Notes: generated by a model not told the origin, from the letters alone. A stretch of DNA of 64,000 nucleotides from JAAURS01 sp044923475 (GCF_044923475.1 NZ_CP137338.1:1426001-1490000); one strand, 5' to 3'. Shown: positions 34,598-43,667, counted from the stretch's first letter. Numbers and translations: made by a program.

Positions 34598-34660
34598 TCT
34601 CTCAATCCTTCCTGTTCGCGAACGGGAACCTAGAAAAACTCGACCTGCGTTGTGGATTCA

Positions 34661-35314
34661 ATGTTACTAAAACCCCAAGAGCGCTTAAAGCTGGACGATA
34701 CCGACGATGCGTTATTTTATAGCGTGCCGCGCTTTGTGACTCACCTCGACGATCGCTTTTTGGAGACGCTTACTCAGCTCTACCGCGATCGCCTCCAGCC
34801 CCATACCCGCATTCTAGACCTCATGGGCAGTTGGGTGTCTCACCTGCCCGAAGAAATGGCCTTCGATACAGTCGAAGGTCACGGTCTGAACTCAGAGGAA
34901 CTGGCCCGCAATCCCCGATACGATCGGTTCTTTGTCCAGAACCTAAACCAAAATCCAAAACTGCCCTTGCCCGATCGGTCCTTCGATGCCGTGCTCAATA
35001 CGGCCTCAGTGCAGTACCTTCAATACCCCGAGGCTGTTTTTAGCGAAATCTGCCGCATCCTCAAACCCAATGGCATTGCAATCGTCAGTTTCTCTAACCG
35101 GATGTTTTTTCACAAAGCAATTCAGGTTTGGCGCGATGGTTCTGAGGACAATCGCCTGGCCTTAGTACAGGCCTATATTAACTCTGTGCCAGGGTTTGAA
35201 GTAGAAGATTCGGTTATCGTTCGGCCCAAGCCATCGGCTTTAGCCTGGCTCTCCGGCGGCCAAGATCCTTTTTATGCCGTTATCGGTCGTCGAACGGTGC
35301 AGCCTCAAACTTAA
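34661..35314 (+). CDS. SAM-dependent methyltransferase (type 11-like)
   Basis: A 217-residue class I methyltransferase-like protein starting MLLKPQERLKLDDTDDALFY. A GTG three codons earlier is an alternative. The SAM site is degenerate: ILDLMGSWVSHLP replaces the usual E/DxGxGxG, followed by HGLNSEEL and PLPDRSFDAVLNTASVQYLQYPEAVFSEICRILKPNG, the standard post-motif I and motif II of methyltransferase 11. The substrate is unknown. Similar genes are conserved in cyanobacteria and algae. Its stop overlaps the stop of the convergent gene by four bases. Confidence 0.82.
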   Translation: MLLKPQERLKLDDTDDALFYSVPRFVTHLDDRFLETLTQLYRDRLQPHTRILDLMGSWVSHLPEEMAFDTVEGHGLNSEELARNPRYDRFFVQNLNQNPKLPLPDRSFDAVLNTASVQYLQYPEAVFSEICRILKPNGIAIVSFSNRMFFHKAIQVWRDGSEDNRLALVQAYINSVPGFEVEDSVIVRPKPSALAWLSGGQDPFYAVIGRRTVQPQT

Positions 35315-35934
35315 AATTTGATTTCAACGCCAACCTTCATTGCGTCTACATTAAACCGACCCACATCCATATTCATTCCCACCTGCGGCGTTAGTATCGC
35401 GCCGGATTTTAGTTCCCTAGGACCCAAAATGCGCTGATAGTCGGCGTAGAGGCGCTCGAAAAAGTTGGCGCTCCGATTGCCCTTAGGATTGGCTTTATTC
35501 TTTTTCAAGGTCGGCGCAACAGCATCCCAAGCTTTAGTAATGCCCACCTGAATGACCGCATCTTTAGCAGCGCCCTCAGACCCCGTACTGTTGCCGAAGG
35601 CGTCAATCTTGGGGAACGAATCTGCTGCGGGAGTCGGACGCTCGATGGAGGGGGATTGAAGGCGTCTGGTAGCGGGGAAAATCTCTTGCCACTTCAAGCA
35701 CTTCGCTTTTGCGCTCTGCTGACAGCATCGATCTTGAAGCGTTTTGGGCTGTGCCTGAAGATATTGCGACGACTTAATGCCCACGCAAACCGATCGCAAG
35801 GTGGTTTGAGATTGCGCGTTTGCTTGAATGGTCAGACCCCCCGTACTAACGGACATTAGGCCGACGCTGATGGGAACCCGAACTTTCTTGAAGCTAACCT
35901 GCAGCCACCGTCTTCCTCGAAGTGCCATAGGCAT
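35311..35934 (-). CDS. Secreted protein of unknown function
   Basis: A 207-residue protein with a basic N-terminus and a hydrophobic segment (VRVPISVGLMSVSTGGLTIQANAQ), probably a signal peptide cleaved near residue 40. The mature part has five cysteines in the first half (SVCVGIKS, DRCCQQSAKAKCLKW). The C-terminal half carries ADYQRILGPRELKSGAILTPQVGMNMDVGRFNVDAMKVGVEIKF, which has the alternating character of beta strands. It may be periplasmic or outer-membrane associated. No family is recognised. Confidence 0.6.
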   Translation of the reverse strand: MPMALRGRRWLQVSFKKVRVPISVGLMSVSTGGLTIQANAQSQTTLRSVCVGIKSSQYLQAQPKTLQDRCCQQSAKAKCLKWQEIFPATRRLQSPSIERPTPAADSFPKIDAFGNSTGSEGAAKDAVIQVGITKAWDAVAPTLKKNKANPKGNRSANFFERLYADYQRILGPRELKSGAILTPQVGMNMDVGRFNVDAMKVGVEIKF

Positions 35935-35977
35935 CTCTGCTGTTACAGCATTGTTTTACTTTGCGCGATGAGGCTGG

Positions 35978-36484
35978 CTAAAACGGAATATCGTCGTAGT
36001 TGGGTTCGTAATCGTGGGATGGTGCTGCGGGTATCGGTTGAGGGCTAGGGGGAACTGCCGGCGTAGCAGAAGGTGCTGCACTTCTAGGCGATGGGGTTGC
36101 CGTAGCGGCGGCGACAGGTTGGGGACGAGAGGTCTGCGTTGCAGCGGCAGGCGTGCTAGCGATGCGCGGTGCATTGAGATCGACTTGAACCCGGTGAACG
36201 CGAGCCACCGTTAATTCTGCATGTTTTTCTTTAAATCCTTCGGGACGATCTGTTAACACCATATTGAGACGGCCTTCCAAGATAACTTGGTCGCCTTGGT
36301 GAAACTGCTCTTGAATTTGTTGCGCCAAGTTGCCCCACCCTACAACTTTGAGCATTTCCATTGGGTCTTCAGACCGCAACGCTGGAAACTGAACCGTCAT
36401 TTCGGCGATCGCTGTTTGCCCGTCTTGCATGTATCGCAGCTCTGGCGCTTTGACGATCTCGGCCATCAATACGCAATTGTTCAT
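35978..36484 (-). CDS. ssb: Single-stranded DNA-binding protein
   Basis: A 168-residue SSB. The OB-fold domain spans residues 1-105 (MNNCVLMAEIVKAPELRYM, VVGWGNLAQQIQEQFHQGDQVILEGRLNM). A Pro/Ala/Ser/Thr-rich linker follows. The acidic C-terminal tip reads EPNYDDIPF, the partner-binding tail of bacterial SSBs. It protects single-stranded DNA in replication and repair. The LRYMQDGQTAIAEMTVQFP text is typical of cyanobacterial SSBs. The gene appears monocistronic. Confidence 0.9.
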   Translation of the reverse strand: MNNCVLMAEIVKAPELRYMQDGQTAIAEMTVQFPALRSEDPMEMLKVVGWGNLAQQIQEQFHQGDQVILEGRLNMVLTDRPEGFKEKHAELTVARVHRVQVDLNAPRIASTPAAATQTSRPQPVAAATATPSPRSAAPSATPAVPPSPQPIPAAPSHDYEPNYDDIPF

Positions 36485-36680
36485 AAGTAGGACCCTATAC
36501 TCGCACTTTTCTACTTTAGCCTGTCTCTCCGCGAGCTAAACAACTAGAGCGCAAACATTTCCTTAAAAATTTAATCCGAGGTGTTATTGATGTCTAGAAA
36601 AGCTGTAACTTTTATAGGTTTTAGCAAGCTTTATTTGCGCGTTGTCGTTCTAACAAAAACTGAGCGATAAGGTTCGCCCT

Positions 36681-36956
36681 TTATAAATTGATGTTCCTAT
36701 GGTAAAAGCTAAAAGATGCCTTAATGAGCCCTAGATGTAAGGGCTCCCCTATTTCTCGTTCTAGGTCGACGATTTTATCGGCAAAGTACTCAATCGTTTG
36801 TCGCTTCACCCAGCCGCGCTCGACAACAATATCTCCAAACCGCATTCCGGTGGCTTGTTGGTCGCATAGTGCAACATCAACCTGAGCTTCGGTCAGCAAC
36901 CCTGCATCGATAAGATATCCGCCAAGACGCTTTAGGGTTGGATTGTAGGTCAGCAT
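36681..36956 (-). CDS. Small protein with MshEN/GspE N-terminal-like domain
   Basis: A 91-residue protein. I place the start at ATG 36956 (MLTYNPTLKRLGGYLIDAGL); the 13-codon upstream extension lacks similar character. The text LGGYLIDAGLLTEAQVDVALCDQQATGMRFGDIVVERGWVKRQTIEYF is the pattern of the N-terminal domain of type II/IV pilus ATPases (GspE/PilB, MshEN), here without any ATPase part. In some pilus ATPases this domain binds cyclic di-GMP. A stand-alone copy could be a regulator or adaptor, but this is inference. Confidence 0.75.
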   Translation of the reverse strand: MLTYNPTLKRLGGYLIDAGLLTEAQVDVALCDQQATGMRFGDIVVERGWVKRQTIEYFADKIVDLEREIGEPLHLGLIKASFSFYHRNINL

Positions 36957-37275
36957 AGGATAAAAACTTGAGGGCGCAACAACAGTACAAAGCAAGGCCG
37001 CTAAAGACTGTCGACCAACTCGATCTTACTAAATGCATACAGCTATCTAGTATATCCATAGATAGGTTTCCGTCTATCGTCTGGTTGGTGCGGGCGCTTG
37101 GTAAGGATCGACACCTTTGTTGCTTGCACCTGCAGGCAAAACTCAACGCTTAGATGAGTCAATACAGGCAATCTCCTTAGAATCGACTCCTGCATGGCGG
37201 GTTAGAATCCGCCATGCAGGAGCGTTCAGCATGCGCGCGCTAAAACGGCAAAAGCGCTAGGAGCATGCTTAGAAA
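36957..37275. other. Intergenic region with long inverted repeat
   Basis: About 320 bases without a credible gene. The only structure seen is the 14-bp perfect inverted repeat at 37187-37222. Promoter elements for the small MshEN-like gene should be at its left end but none is clear. Confidence 0.5.
37187..37222 (-). terminator. Perfect 14-bp inverted repeat, possible terminator
   Basis: CTCCTGCATGGCGG and CCGCCATGCAGGAG flank an 8-base loop GTTAGAAT. It lies 54 bases after the stop of the minus-strand gene at 37276 and could end its transcript. There is no U-tract on either side, so it may instead be a repeat element or protein-binding site. Confidence 0.45.
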
Positions 37276-37692
37276 CTAAGGGACTGTTACGCCCGAGCTT
37301 CCGCTTGGCGTCATGGGGTCGCTCCCGCTAGACGAGGGAGATCCCGCAGGGCCAGTGCTCGGAGCCGCAGGCATCGTATCAGTGGTGCTCGGGCTTCCGG
37401 TTGTGGGAGGCGTCGTTGTGGTCGTGTCGGTTGAGGAAGACCCAGGTGTGGTTAAGGTTGACGATGGAGTTGTGCCATCTGGGGCTTTTAGCGCGGCACA
37501 CTTAGGATCGTCTGGGGTGGTCTTACAGAGTTTCTTGAGCTGCTTTTTCGTCAAAGGCTTTTCAGGGGTCGTGCTGCCAGTAGATGGGTCGCTAGGAGTC
37601 GTAGAAGACTGCGCTAACCCTTGAGACGCAAAAGCAGAGAGCAGGAGCCCGGCTGCCATGAAACTGAAGATCGTTTTTGAAGTTGACTTCAT
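37276..37692 (-). CDS. Secreted Ser/Thr/Pro-rich low-complexity protein
   Basis: A protein of 138 residues with a signal peptide (MKSTSKTIFSFMAAGLLLSA ... GLAQ, cleavage near residue 28). A short basic stretch follows with two cysteines (LTKKQLKKLCKTTPDDPKCAALKAP), then about 75 residues of Ser, Thr, Pro and Gly (SSSTDTTTTTPPTTGSPSTT). Such tails are common in envelope proteins and may be glycosylated or serve as spacer. The start could be one of two close ATGs (37701 or 37692). No family is recognised. Confidence 0.6.
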   Translation of the reverse strand: MKSTSKTIFSFMAAGLLLSAFASQGLAQSSTTPSDPSTGSTTPEKPLTKKQLKKLCKTTPDDPKCAALKAPDGTTPSSTLTTPGSSSTDTTTTTPPTTGSPSTTDTMPAAPSTGPAGSPSSSGSDPMTPSGSSGVTVP

Positions 37693-38035
37693 GAGAAACA
37701 TACCAAATTCTGCATTAGAACCCCTATCTGCCAATTGCACAGTGCATGTCGCGTATGAAAGGCGGAGCAGATAGAGAGGCATTCAAGCAACGCCAGAAAA
37801 GATTCTGTGCGCTCGAATACTTTTGGGTCTGACCCCCTCAACCCGGTAAGGTTCCTATAAATGTCAGGGTATCTGCATATATGAATATTTAATTGTTTGC
37901 GAATGTTATCGATGGGTCTTCTAAACCCTTCCCTGACTGAAGAGGAGGAGGCGCGCGTTTTGGTTTCACGTCAAAGGCCAAACACGTACGGTCAAAAGTT
38001 CGTTATCCTCGGAGAGATTAAAACTGAGGGTGCCT
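37693..38035. other. Divergent promoter region between two secreted-protein genes
   Basis: About 340 non-coding bases. It is the shared upstream region of the Ser/Thr-rich protein gene (minus) and the Spy-like protein gene (plus). GAGG stands just before the plus-strand ATG at 38036. No sharp palindrome or conserved box is seen. Confidence 0.4.
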
Positions 38036-38476
38036 ATGACTTTTTCATACAAGACCAGTCTTAACCTAATACTCTCTACTGCGGTTGTTGCTTTAGGGGC
38101 TATATCGATATCGAGTGCAGCTCAAGCCCATCACTCGCCAGCGCATCGGGCTATTGCTCAAGCTGCCAGCCCCAACCCTGCCGTGCCTGCCGACAAGCCT
38201 AAAATTGTCTTAACCGACAAGCAGAAAGCTCAAATCGACGTCATCCGGAAAAATGAGAACAGCCAAATTATTGCTGTTTTGACGCCGGAACAGAAAGCTT
38301 TAATTCAACAAGCTGCTCAGTCGAACAAGGCTTCGGGCTCCATTGAGGCAGATCTAAAGCTGACAGAAGAGCAAAAAGCAAAAATTGTATCGATTCAGAA
38401 ACAAAGTCGGAAACAAATTGAAGCGGTACTGACGCCAGAACAGCTCGAAATGCTGAAAACCCAACCGACTCAGTAA
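38036..38476 (+). CDS. Spy/CpxP-like periplasmic protein with LTxxQ-type motifs
   Basis: A 146-residue protein starting MTFSYKTSLNLILSTAVVAL with a signal peptide (cleavage near AAQA, residue 31), then a His-rich bit (HHSPAHRA). Two similar helical modules follow: VLTDKQKAQIDVIRKNENSQIIAVLTPEQKALI and LKLTEEQKAKIVSIQKQSRKQIEAVLTPEQLEML. The repeated LTxxQK...IxxIxKxxxxQIxAVLTPEQ resembles the LTxxQ modules of Spy/CpxP periplasmic chaperones, although the family match is loose. ATG at 38036 is preferred to GTG at 38030 because GAGG lies six bases before it. Confidence 0.7.
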   Translation: MTFSYKTSLNLILSTAVVALGAISISSAAQAHHSPAHRAIAQAASPNPAVPADKPKIVLTDKQKAQIDVIRKNENSQIIAVLTPEQKALIQQAAQSNKASGSIEADLKLTEEQKAKIVSIQKQSRKQIEAVLTPEQLEMLKTQPTQ

Positions 38477-38787
38477 AATCCTGAGGTAGCAGTCTCCGCA
38501 ACGATGCCTTCTGCGGACGATGGCGCTCCATCATTGTGGTCGCGAGGGTGCAGTTTGGCCCGATCGGTCGGGCGCGATCGGGCCTTGAGCCGAGTAAGAG
38601 TTGAAAATAGAATGTAATTGGGGCATTTTAATAAGGTAAGGAAGGTTTGCACTATGAAGGGTTCGATGGCGGTAATGAAGCTTCGCTTCGTGCCAAGAGT
38701 TCGCACAGGCCATTTCCCCCGATTCGACATCATGGCTTTACCCTTATTGCAATAGCGCAATAATAGTTTACAAATAGAATCATTGAA
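38477..38787. other. Intergenic region between Spy-like and FHA genes
   Basis: About 310 bases. It contains the hairpin at 38557-38584 and a second palindrome TTATTGC/GCAATAA at 38744-38750 and 38757-38763, just 25 bases before the FHA gene, where it could be an operator. Nothing coding is convincing. Confidence 0.45.
38557..38584 (+). terminator. Hairpin after the Spy-like gene
   Basis: GGCCCGATC pairs with GATCGGGCC around a 10-base loop, 80 bases after the stop. It is GC-rich but lacks a U-tract. HIP1-like text inside it may be coincidental. Confidence 0.4.
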
Positions 38788-39648
38788 GTGAATTCCACCC
38801 ATTCTGCTCGGCTCATCATCCATTCCAAGGGAGGCGTAGAAACGATAGCGCTTTCAGGTCGAACCCTGTGGACTTTTGGACGCAGTAAAGAAAATACTGT
38901 GCAGATCCAAGATTTGATGGCCTCTAGAATCCACGCGCAGCTTGAAGTTCATCAAAACGTTCATTATTATTTTGTCGATCTCAACAGTCGAAACGGCACG
39001 CTGATTAACGACGAACCGATTACCAGCTCTCAATTACTGAATAATGGCGATCGCATTAGTATCGGCGATACGGTTTTGGTCTTCGAGCAACAGTTAGAAA
39101 ATGATGGAGAGAAGCCTTCGAGCGATCCCGCCCAACAGGTTTTAATGCTTTATGCATCGGCTGCTCAAGTTGCCTTTTGGCAAGAAATCTTAGCATTTCG
39201 AGGAATTGCGGTTTTAAAGGAAGAAACCGCTCAAGCCCTTAAGGGACAGATTGACTTAAACCAAGCTTCAGATACGCAACCTAAAGTCCTGTTGATAGAT
39301 GTTCGAGCCTATCAAGGGGACTGCTATCAATTTTGTCGTTGGCTTCGGCAAAAGTACCCTCAATATCAAGTTTTTTTAATGGATAGCAAGAGGCGCGAGG
39401 TTTCTCTCCTCGAGCGCCAAGTCGCAATTAAAAACGGTGCGATGAATCAGTTTCCAGCAACGACCCGACGGGATCTCGTACTCAATAGCACTGAAGTTTT
39501 AAAGCAAGTGAATGAGATTCTAGGAGCGTTAAACAGCAAAGCGATTGAAAAAGAAGAGTTACTATTTTTGTTGAGAACGAATGAAAATTTGAAAGAATGG
39601 CATTCTGCTGAAAACTTGGAAATGCAGACTATACTAAAAAAAAATTAA
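38788..39648 (+). CDS. FHA-domain protein with receiver-like C-terminal domain
   Basis: A 286-residue protein starting at GTG. Residues about 10-105 form an FHA domain, a phosphothreonine-binding module: LWTFGRSKENTVQIQD, SRIHAQLE, DLNSRNGTLINDEPI and LNNGDRISIGDTVLVF include the conserved GR, SRxH and NGT residues. Residues about 118-240 (VLMLYASAAQVAFWQEIL, KVLLIDVRAYQGDCYQFCRWLRQKYPQYQVFLMDSKRREVSLLERQVAIKNGAMNQFP) look like a response-regulator receiver fold, with an aspartate in LLIDVRA near the usual phosphorylation strand. Such a protein may link Ser/Thr-kinase and two-component signalling (inference). It is upstream of, and convergent with, the polysaccharide locus. Confidence 0.82.
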   Translation: MNSTHSARLIIHSKGGVETIALSGRTLWTFGRSKENTVQIQDLMASRIHAQLEVHQNVHYYFVDLNSRNGTLINDEPITSSQLLNNGDRISIGDTVLVFEQQLENDGEKPSSDPAQQVLMLYASAAQVAFWQEILAFRGIAVLKEETAQALKGQIDLNQASDTQPKVLLIDVRAYQGDCYQFCRWLRQKYPQYQVFLMDSKRREVSLLERQVAIKNGAMNQFPATTRRDLVLNSTEVLKQVNEILGALNSKAIEKEELLFLLRTNENLKEWHSAENLEMQTILKKN

Positions 39649-39792
39649 TTTAAAAAACTTAGCCGTCGTTCGAAGGGCTAATTTGAAAATTGATTGGCAA
39701 TTCAGACCTCCAGGACAGGGCAAAAGATTCATGCCTTTGTAGAATGAAATTCAAACAAATCTTTAGGTAAGTTGCAAGGTAGACTGTACTAA

Positions 39793-41178
39793 CTACAAAG
39801 GAGCAGCGTTAAAGAACGCTCGTCTTTCCTGCTCTTCTTGCCAACGCAAAGCAATCAAACAGGCAACGGAAAGAATGTGCCCTGGCTCCTCCATCTGGGT
39901 TAATATAAAGCCAAAAACGGCAGTAGACAATATCAAAAATTTACTGAAGTCATCTACACAAATTACGCGCCATACTATAGAGCTGAGGTATAGATAGGCA
40001 CCTAAACCGACAAAACCTAAATCGCCCCAAATTCCAGCCCAAGTAAATAGTGGAAAATATACTGTAGATTCTTGAGTGAGATAGGTACTTCTTACAACAT
40101 CAAAAACCTGTGAAGATACGGGATGTACAGTTGCACCTAACGGCATCAATAGCTGCGCGTAATCTCTAAATACCCACCCTCCCAATCTCGTGACAGTATG
40201 GCCTGGACCTAAGCCAAAGAAAAAATTAAAAGGAGTTTCATAATGAGATAAAACAATTCGAAAAGCGGCAAATTTTGTTTGTACGACTAAACCATCCCAG
40301 CCCCAAATTGAACGTCTCGTCCAGTTTTGGTAAGGAGATAAGAACTCTGATTCTACATTTTGAAGCACCCAACTAAAAACAAGTGTAAAGATGATTCCAA
40401 GCGTGATATAACAAAGTAATTTTATTGGATACTTGACCTTAGTTATTAAAAGTAACCCATAACCTAAAATCAATGCTAGGAAAACTTGCTTTGAATCTGA
40501 AACTTGAATCTGGTATAAAGATCCTAGTAAAGGAAGAATTCGGATCCAAATGGGTAGATGTTTTGTGCTGTTGAAAAAGTATAAGGCAATATAAAAACTC
40601 ACCGTGCAAGACACATAATTAGCTGCACTTCCCCCTCCTCCTCCAAAAACTCCTGTTATATTGTCCTGAATAGTTCCTCCTTTGGGCTTTGGATAAATTC
40701 CAATCGGTAGGAGAACTGACTGAATGGCTGCCAATAAAAAATTAAAGAAGGCAAATCCAAATAACCAATTTTTAAAATTCTCTAGCTTTTTCCCTGCCAG
40801 CGGAATTAAAATAATAGCCGCTAAAAGCATGAATGCCTCAGCTTGAAACATGAATTGCAAGAAAACATTAACCATTCCTGCATTGTTTAGCAAAGCACTT
40901 ATAATAGTGCATGCTAAAAGAATGCTCATTCCTCCTAATACTTGCCAAACAGCTTTAATTCGCTTGCGATCGCACGTTTTAGTGGTCTGGGCTACAACGA
41001 TGAAACAAAAGGGGATAATGCAAAAATGAGCAAAATTAATCGCTGATGGTGCGCCAAACGAAGAAAAAAATCGAGGAAAGAATGCCGTTGCAAAGCTTAT
41101 CAGAATTAACGTTGAATTCTTGATTTGAGTCGTTTTTTTTGATTGCTTTTGAGTAATGCTTCCTAAACTATTTCCCAT
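39793..41178 (-). CDS. O-antigen ligase/polymerase-like polytopic membrane protein
   Basis: A 461-residue protein with about ten to twelve transmembrane helices. A large hydrophilic loop between late helices contains FFGLGPGHTVTRLGGWVFRDY and ESTVYFPLFTWAGIWGDLGFVGLGAYLY, the layout of Wzy/WaaL-like O-antigen polymerases and ligases. It is AT-rich relative to neighbouring genes, as is usual for such loci. It is the last gene of the polysaccharide cluster and would join repeat units outside the membrane. Which of the two activities it has cannot be decided. Confidence 0.75.
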   Translation of the reverse strand: MGNSLGSITQKQSKKTTQIKNSTLILISFATAFFPRFFSSFGAPSAINFAHFCIIPFCFIVVAQTTKTCDRKRIKAVWQVLGGMSILLACTIISALLNNAGMVNVFLQFMFQAEAFMLLAAIILIPLAGKKLENFKNWLFGFAFFNFLLAAIQSVLLPIGIYPKPKGGTIQDNITGVFGGGGGSAANYVSCTVSFYIALYFFNSTKHLPIWIRILPLLGSLYQIQVSDSKQVFLALILGYGLLLITKVKYPIKLLCYITLGIIFTLVFSWVLQNVESEFLSPYQNWTRRSIWGWDGLVVQTKFAAFRIVLSHYETPFNFFFGLGPGHTVTRLGGWVFRDYAQLLMPLGATVHPVSSQVFDVVRSTYLTQESTVYFPLFTWAGIWGDLGFVGLGAYLYLSSIVWRVICVDDFSKFLILSTAVFGFILTQMEEPGHILSVACLIALRWQEEQERRAFFNAAPL

Positions 41179-41225
41179 GATCTAAAATCTTCATATTAAG
41201 ATTTCTCGAAATAGCGAGAGGTTTG

Positions 41226-42356
41226 TCAGAAACAACTGGTCAATGTATCGTAGAGTTTTAATAAACTTTGAGAAACTTCGTCTTTGGAAAACTGAGGGTT
41301 TACTATTTTTTCTGTTTTTTTGCAAGATAGTTCGGTTAGTATCGCCTTAGATAGATTTTCTGGCGCATGCTCGCCGAGCTGGAAATAGCTGCATTGAAAC
41401 GCTCCGACTTCGCGGAAAATGGGAATATCCGAACAAACGACCTGGCAAGAGAGCGTTAACGCTTCAACTAAAGGCAAACAAAATCCCTCCGTTGATGAGG
41501 GAATCACAAATAGCGCAGCATTTTCATAGAGCCAACGTAACTCCTCATCCTCAAGACTGGATAAAAATAAAACAGATCGTTCTAACTTTAAGGTTTGGAC
41601 CAGGTCAGTCAGATAGTTTGTCTCTGGGCCTGGGCTACCTACTAAAAGTAGGCGAGTATCTGATTTTAAGGCATCTTGATGCAGAAGAGAATGATAGGTC
41701 TTAACGAGCAAGTCCAGATTTTTGTTTTTGCGATGTTGAGCCACTGCGAGCAAAAATGGATCGGAAAAGTCGCTGTTTAACTGGTGAGGGCGTTTTGACT
41801 CAACATCTTCAAAGTCCACGATGTTGTAGACGACAGCGGTTTGCTTATTTCTCTCGACCTGAGGGAAATACTGGTTCAATGCCTCTAAAGTACATTGAGA
41901 TACGCAAGAAAGGGCGTCGCTGTTGCGAACGCATTGCTGCAAAAAAAGTTGATTGAACCAAACTTGAGGGTAGCCAAAATTCTCCGGGCACTCGTAGGGG
42001 TACAAATCGTGAATCGTAGACACGATGGGAGCCTTAAACCACTGTCTTACAAAGGGAAAAGGAAAAGCCATGTGAATGAGATGGGGTGCCTGTTGTCGGG
42101 CAAGTCTAGGAAGTTCAAACACGAACCATTGATTGCGGGAAAGGGAAGTATTTTTGATATCTACAAAGATAAGTTTGATTTTTGAAGATGTGAGGTTGAA
42201 TGATTGCTCGAAATAAGATTTTTGCCAACTTCCCAGGACGAGCGTTACGCGGCTAACCCGTTCGGAATGAGCGAGACAGCGCGCGAGGTTGGCTGCATGC
42301 CTGCAGACGCCAGTGGGTTTGGAAGGTCGGTGGAGAGCGGGAATCAGGACATGCAT
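41226..42356 (-). CDS. GT4-family glycosyltransferase (a)
   Basis: A 376-residue GT-B enzyme of family GT4. The N-terminal domain starts MHVLIPALHRPSKPTGVCRHAANLARCLA with the GGxxR-like PTGVCRHAAN. The donor domain has LLAVAQHRKNKNLDLLV, LLVGSPGPETNYL and the EX7E-type motif PSSTEGFCLPLVEALTLSCQVV. It transfers a sugar from a nucleotide donor while keeping the configuration. Sugar and acceptor are unknown. It lies between the polymerase-like gene and a further GT4 in the sulfated polysaccharide locus. Confidence 0.88.
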   Translation of the reverse strand: MHVLIPALHRPSKPTGVCRHAANLARCLAHSERVSRVTLVLGSWQKSYFEQSFNLTSSKIKLIFVDIKNTSLSRNQWFVFELPRLARQQAPHLIHMAFPFPFVRQWFKAPIVSTIHDLYPYECPENFGYPQVWFNQLFLQQCVRNSDALSCVSQCTLEALNQYFPQVERNKQTAVVYNIVDFEDVESKRPHQLNSDFSDPFLLAVAQHRKNKNLDLLVKTYHSLLHQDALKSDTRLLLVGSPGPETNYLTDLVQTLKLERSVLFLSSLEDEELRWLYENAALFVIPSSTEGFCLPLVEALTLSCQVVCSDIPIFREVGAFQCSYFQLGEHAPENLSKAILTELSCKKTEKIVNPQFSKDEVSQSLLKLYDTLTSCF

Positions 42357-42412
42357 TTAATTCGAAAGGTTATAGGTATAGGTTATAGGCCAATATGGCA
42401 GCGCTCTGCTTC

Positions 42413-43639
42413 CTAAATTCCTACCGTCTCTTGATAGAGGCGATCTAAGCGCTCGCCCACCACTTTCCAGCTAAAGTTTTCATCGATGAGTTGGCGGCCC
42501 GCCTTACCCATTTGCACGCGCAGATCGGGATTGCAGGCGAGTTTCTCTAGGGCGATCGCCATATCCCGTATCGTCTGTTCTGGATTTTGTGCTGAAATTT
42601 TGATTCCAGTTTCGCAGGTGACTTGTATGGCTGGCCCTCCTAAATCCAAGCAAACGACGGGACGGCCCGATGCCATCGCTTCGATGCATACCCATCCTCC
42701 AGAGTCGTGCAAACTAGGGTGTACTAAAACGTGACTCTCTCCCAATCGTTCTAGCGTTTCCTCCCGGGGCAAACGCCCCCAAAATTTGACCTGTTTCGCA
42801 ACCCCATGTTCCCGAGCGAGGCGCTGCAGACTATCTAATTCAGGACCTTCCCCCACCAGCCAGTATTCGGCGTCGGGCAGATTGGCTTTGGCAAATGCTT
42901 GAATTCCCAAATGAAACCCTTTCCAATGGAGCAAGCGCCCCATGCTGATAAAGCGAACGGGCTGAGAAGCGGGTAAGGGGAACTGATGGAGGGTCGCAAT
43001 TTCCTCGTCCAGGAGGCCCACCTCCGGTACGATTTGAACCTGGGTTGCGCCCATGCGATAGAGGCGCTTAGCAGTGTCGTCCGTCGTGGCCCGAACGACA
43101 GCACTATTGCGGATAGTCATTCCCACCAAAGGATCGCGCTGCCCGATATTGCGCACCAAGTCCCGAGCGATCTCGTAGAATCTGGCTCGCAGGCTAAAGT
43201 CTTTCCAAAATTGGGGTGGAGCGGATTCTCCACCGCCAACAGGTCCCCAGACGAAGGGGATCGGTAGAAACGACAGCAAACTAGGCGCAGAATATTTGAC
43301 GAACGTGACGTGGTGAGCTAAGTCGAAACCAATTTCTTTATGTAATTTCCGAGCGACAAAGTAAGCCTGGATCTGCCAAAGATAGTAGTGAATTTGCATT
43401 GCCCCAGACTGGCCAAAATGCAAACTGTCCTGCCAAAAGGGCAGCGTAAAGTAGACAAAGTGCAAGTTGGGGATGGGGTTGGTGGCGAGTTCGGCTTCGA
43501 TGGCGTCGCGACTTTCATCGGGACGGGTCAGCACCCACACTTCGTTGCGCTTGGCAACTTCGCAAGCGACGTTCCAGCCGACCCCTCGCTCCGACCCTCT
43601 GCCGGGTTCGCAAGAATAGGCCGATATGAGTATTTTCAT
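42413..43639 (-). CDS. GT4-family glycosyltransferase (b)
   Basis: A 408-residue GT4 enzyme starting MKILISAYSCEPGRGSERGVGWNVACEVAKR, with the N-terminal glycine-rich donor loop SERGVGWN. The donor domain contains FISMGRLLHWKGFHLGIQAF, YWLVGEGPELDSLQRLA and the E-rich site HPSLHDSGGWVCIEAMASGRPVVCLD. Proteins with this start (ISAYSCEPGRGSE) are common in cyanobacterial polysaccharide clusters. It is separated from the next upstream gene by about 30 bases, consistent with one operon. Confidence 0.9.
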   Translation of the reverse strand: MKILISAYSCEPGRGSERGVGWNVACEVAKRNEVWVLTRPDESRDAIEAELATNPIPNLHFVYFTLPFWQDSLHFGQSGAMQIHYYLWQIQAYFVARKLHKEIGFDLAHHVTFVKYSAPSLLSFLPIPFVWGPVGGGESAPPQFWKDFSLRARFYEIARDLVRNIGQRDPLVGMTIRNSAVVRATTDDTAKRLYRMGATQVQIVPEVGLLDEEIATLHQFPLPASQPVRFISMGRLLHWKGFHLGIQAFAKANLPDAEYWLVGEGPELDSLQRLAREHGVAKQVKFWGRLPREETLERLGESHVLVHPSLHDSGGWVCIEAMASGRPVVCLDLGGPAIQVTCETGIKISAQNPEQTIRDMAIALEKLACNPDLRVQMGKAGRQLIDENFSWKVVGERLDRLYQETVGI

Positions 43640-43667
43640 GGTCGGGGTGCCTCTGGCTAAAAAGACG

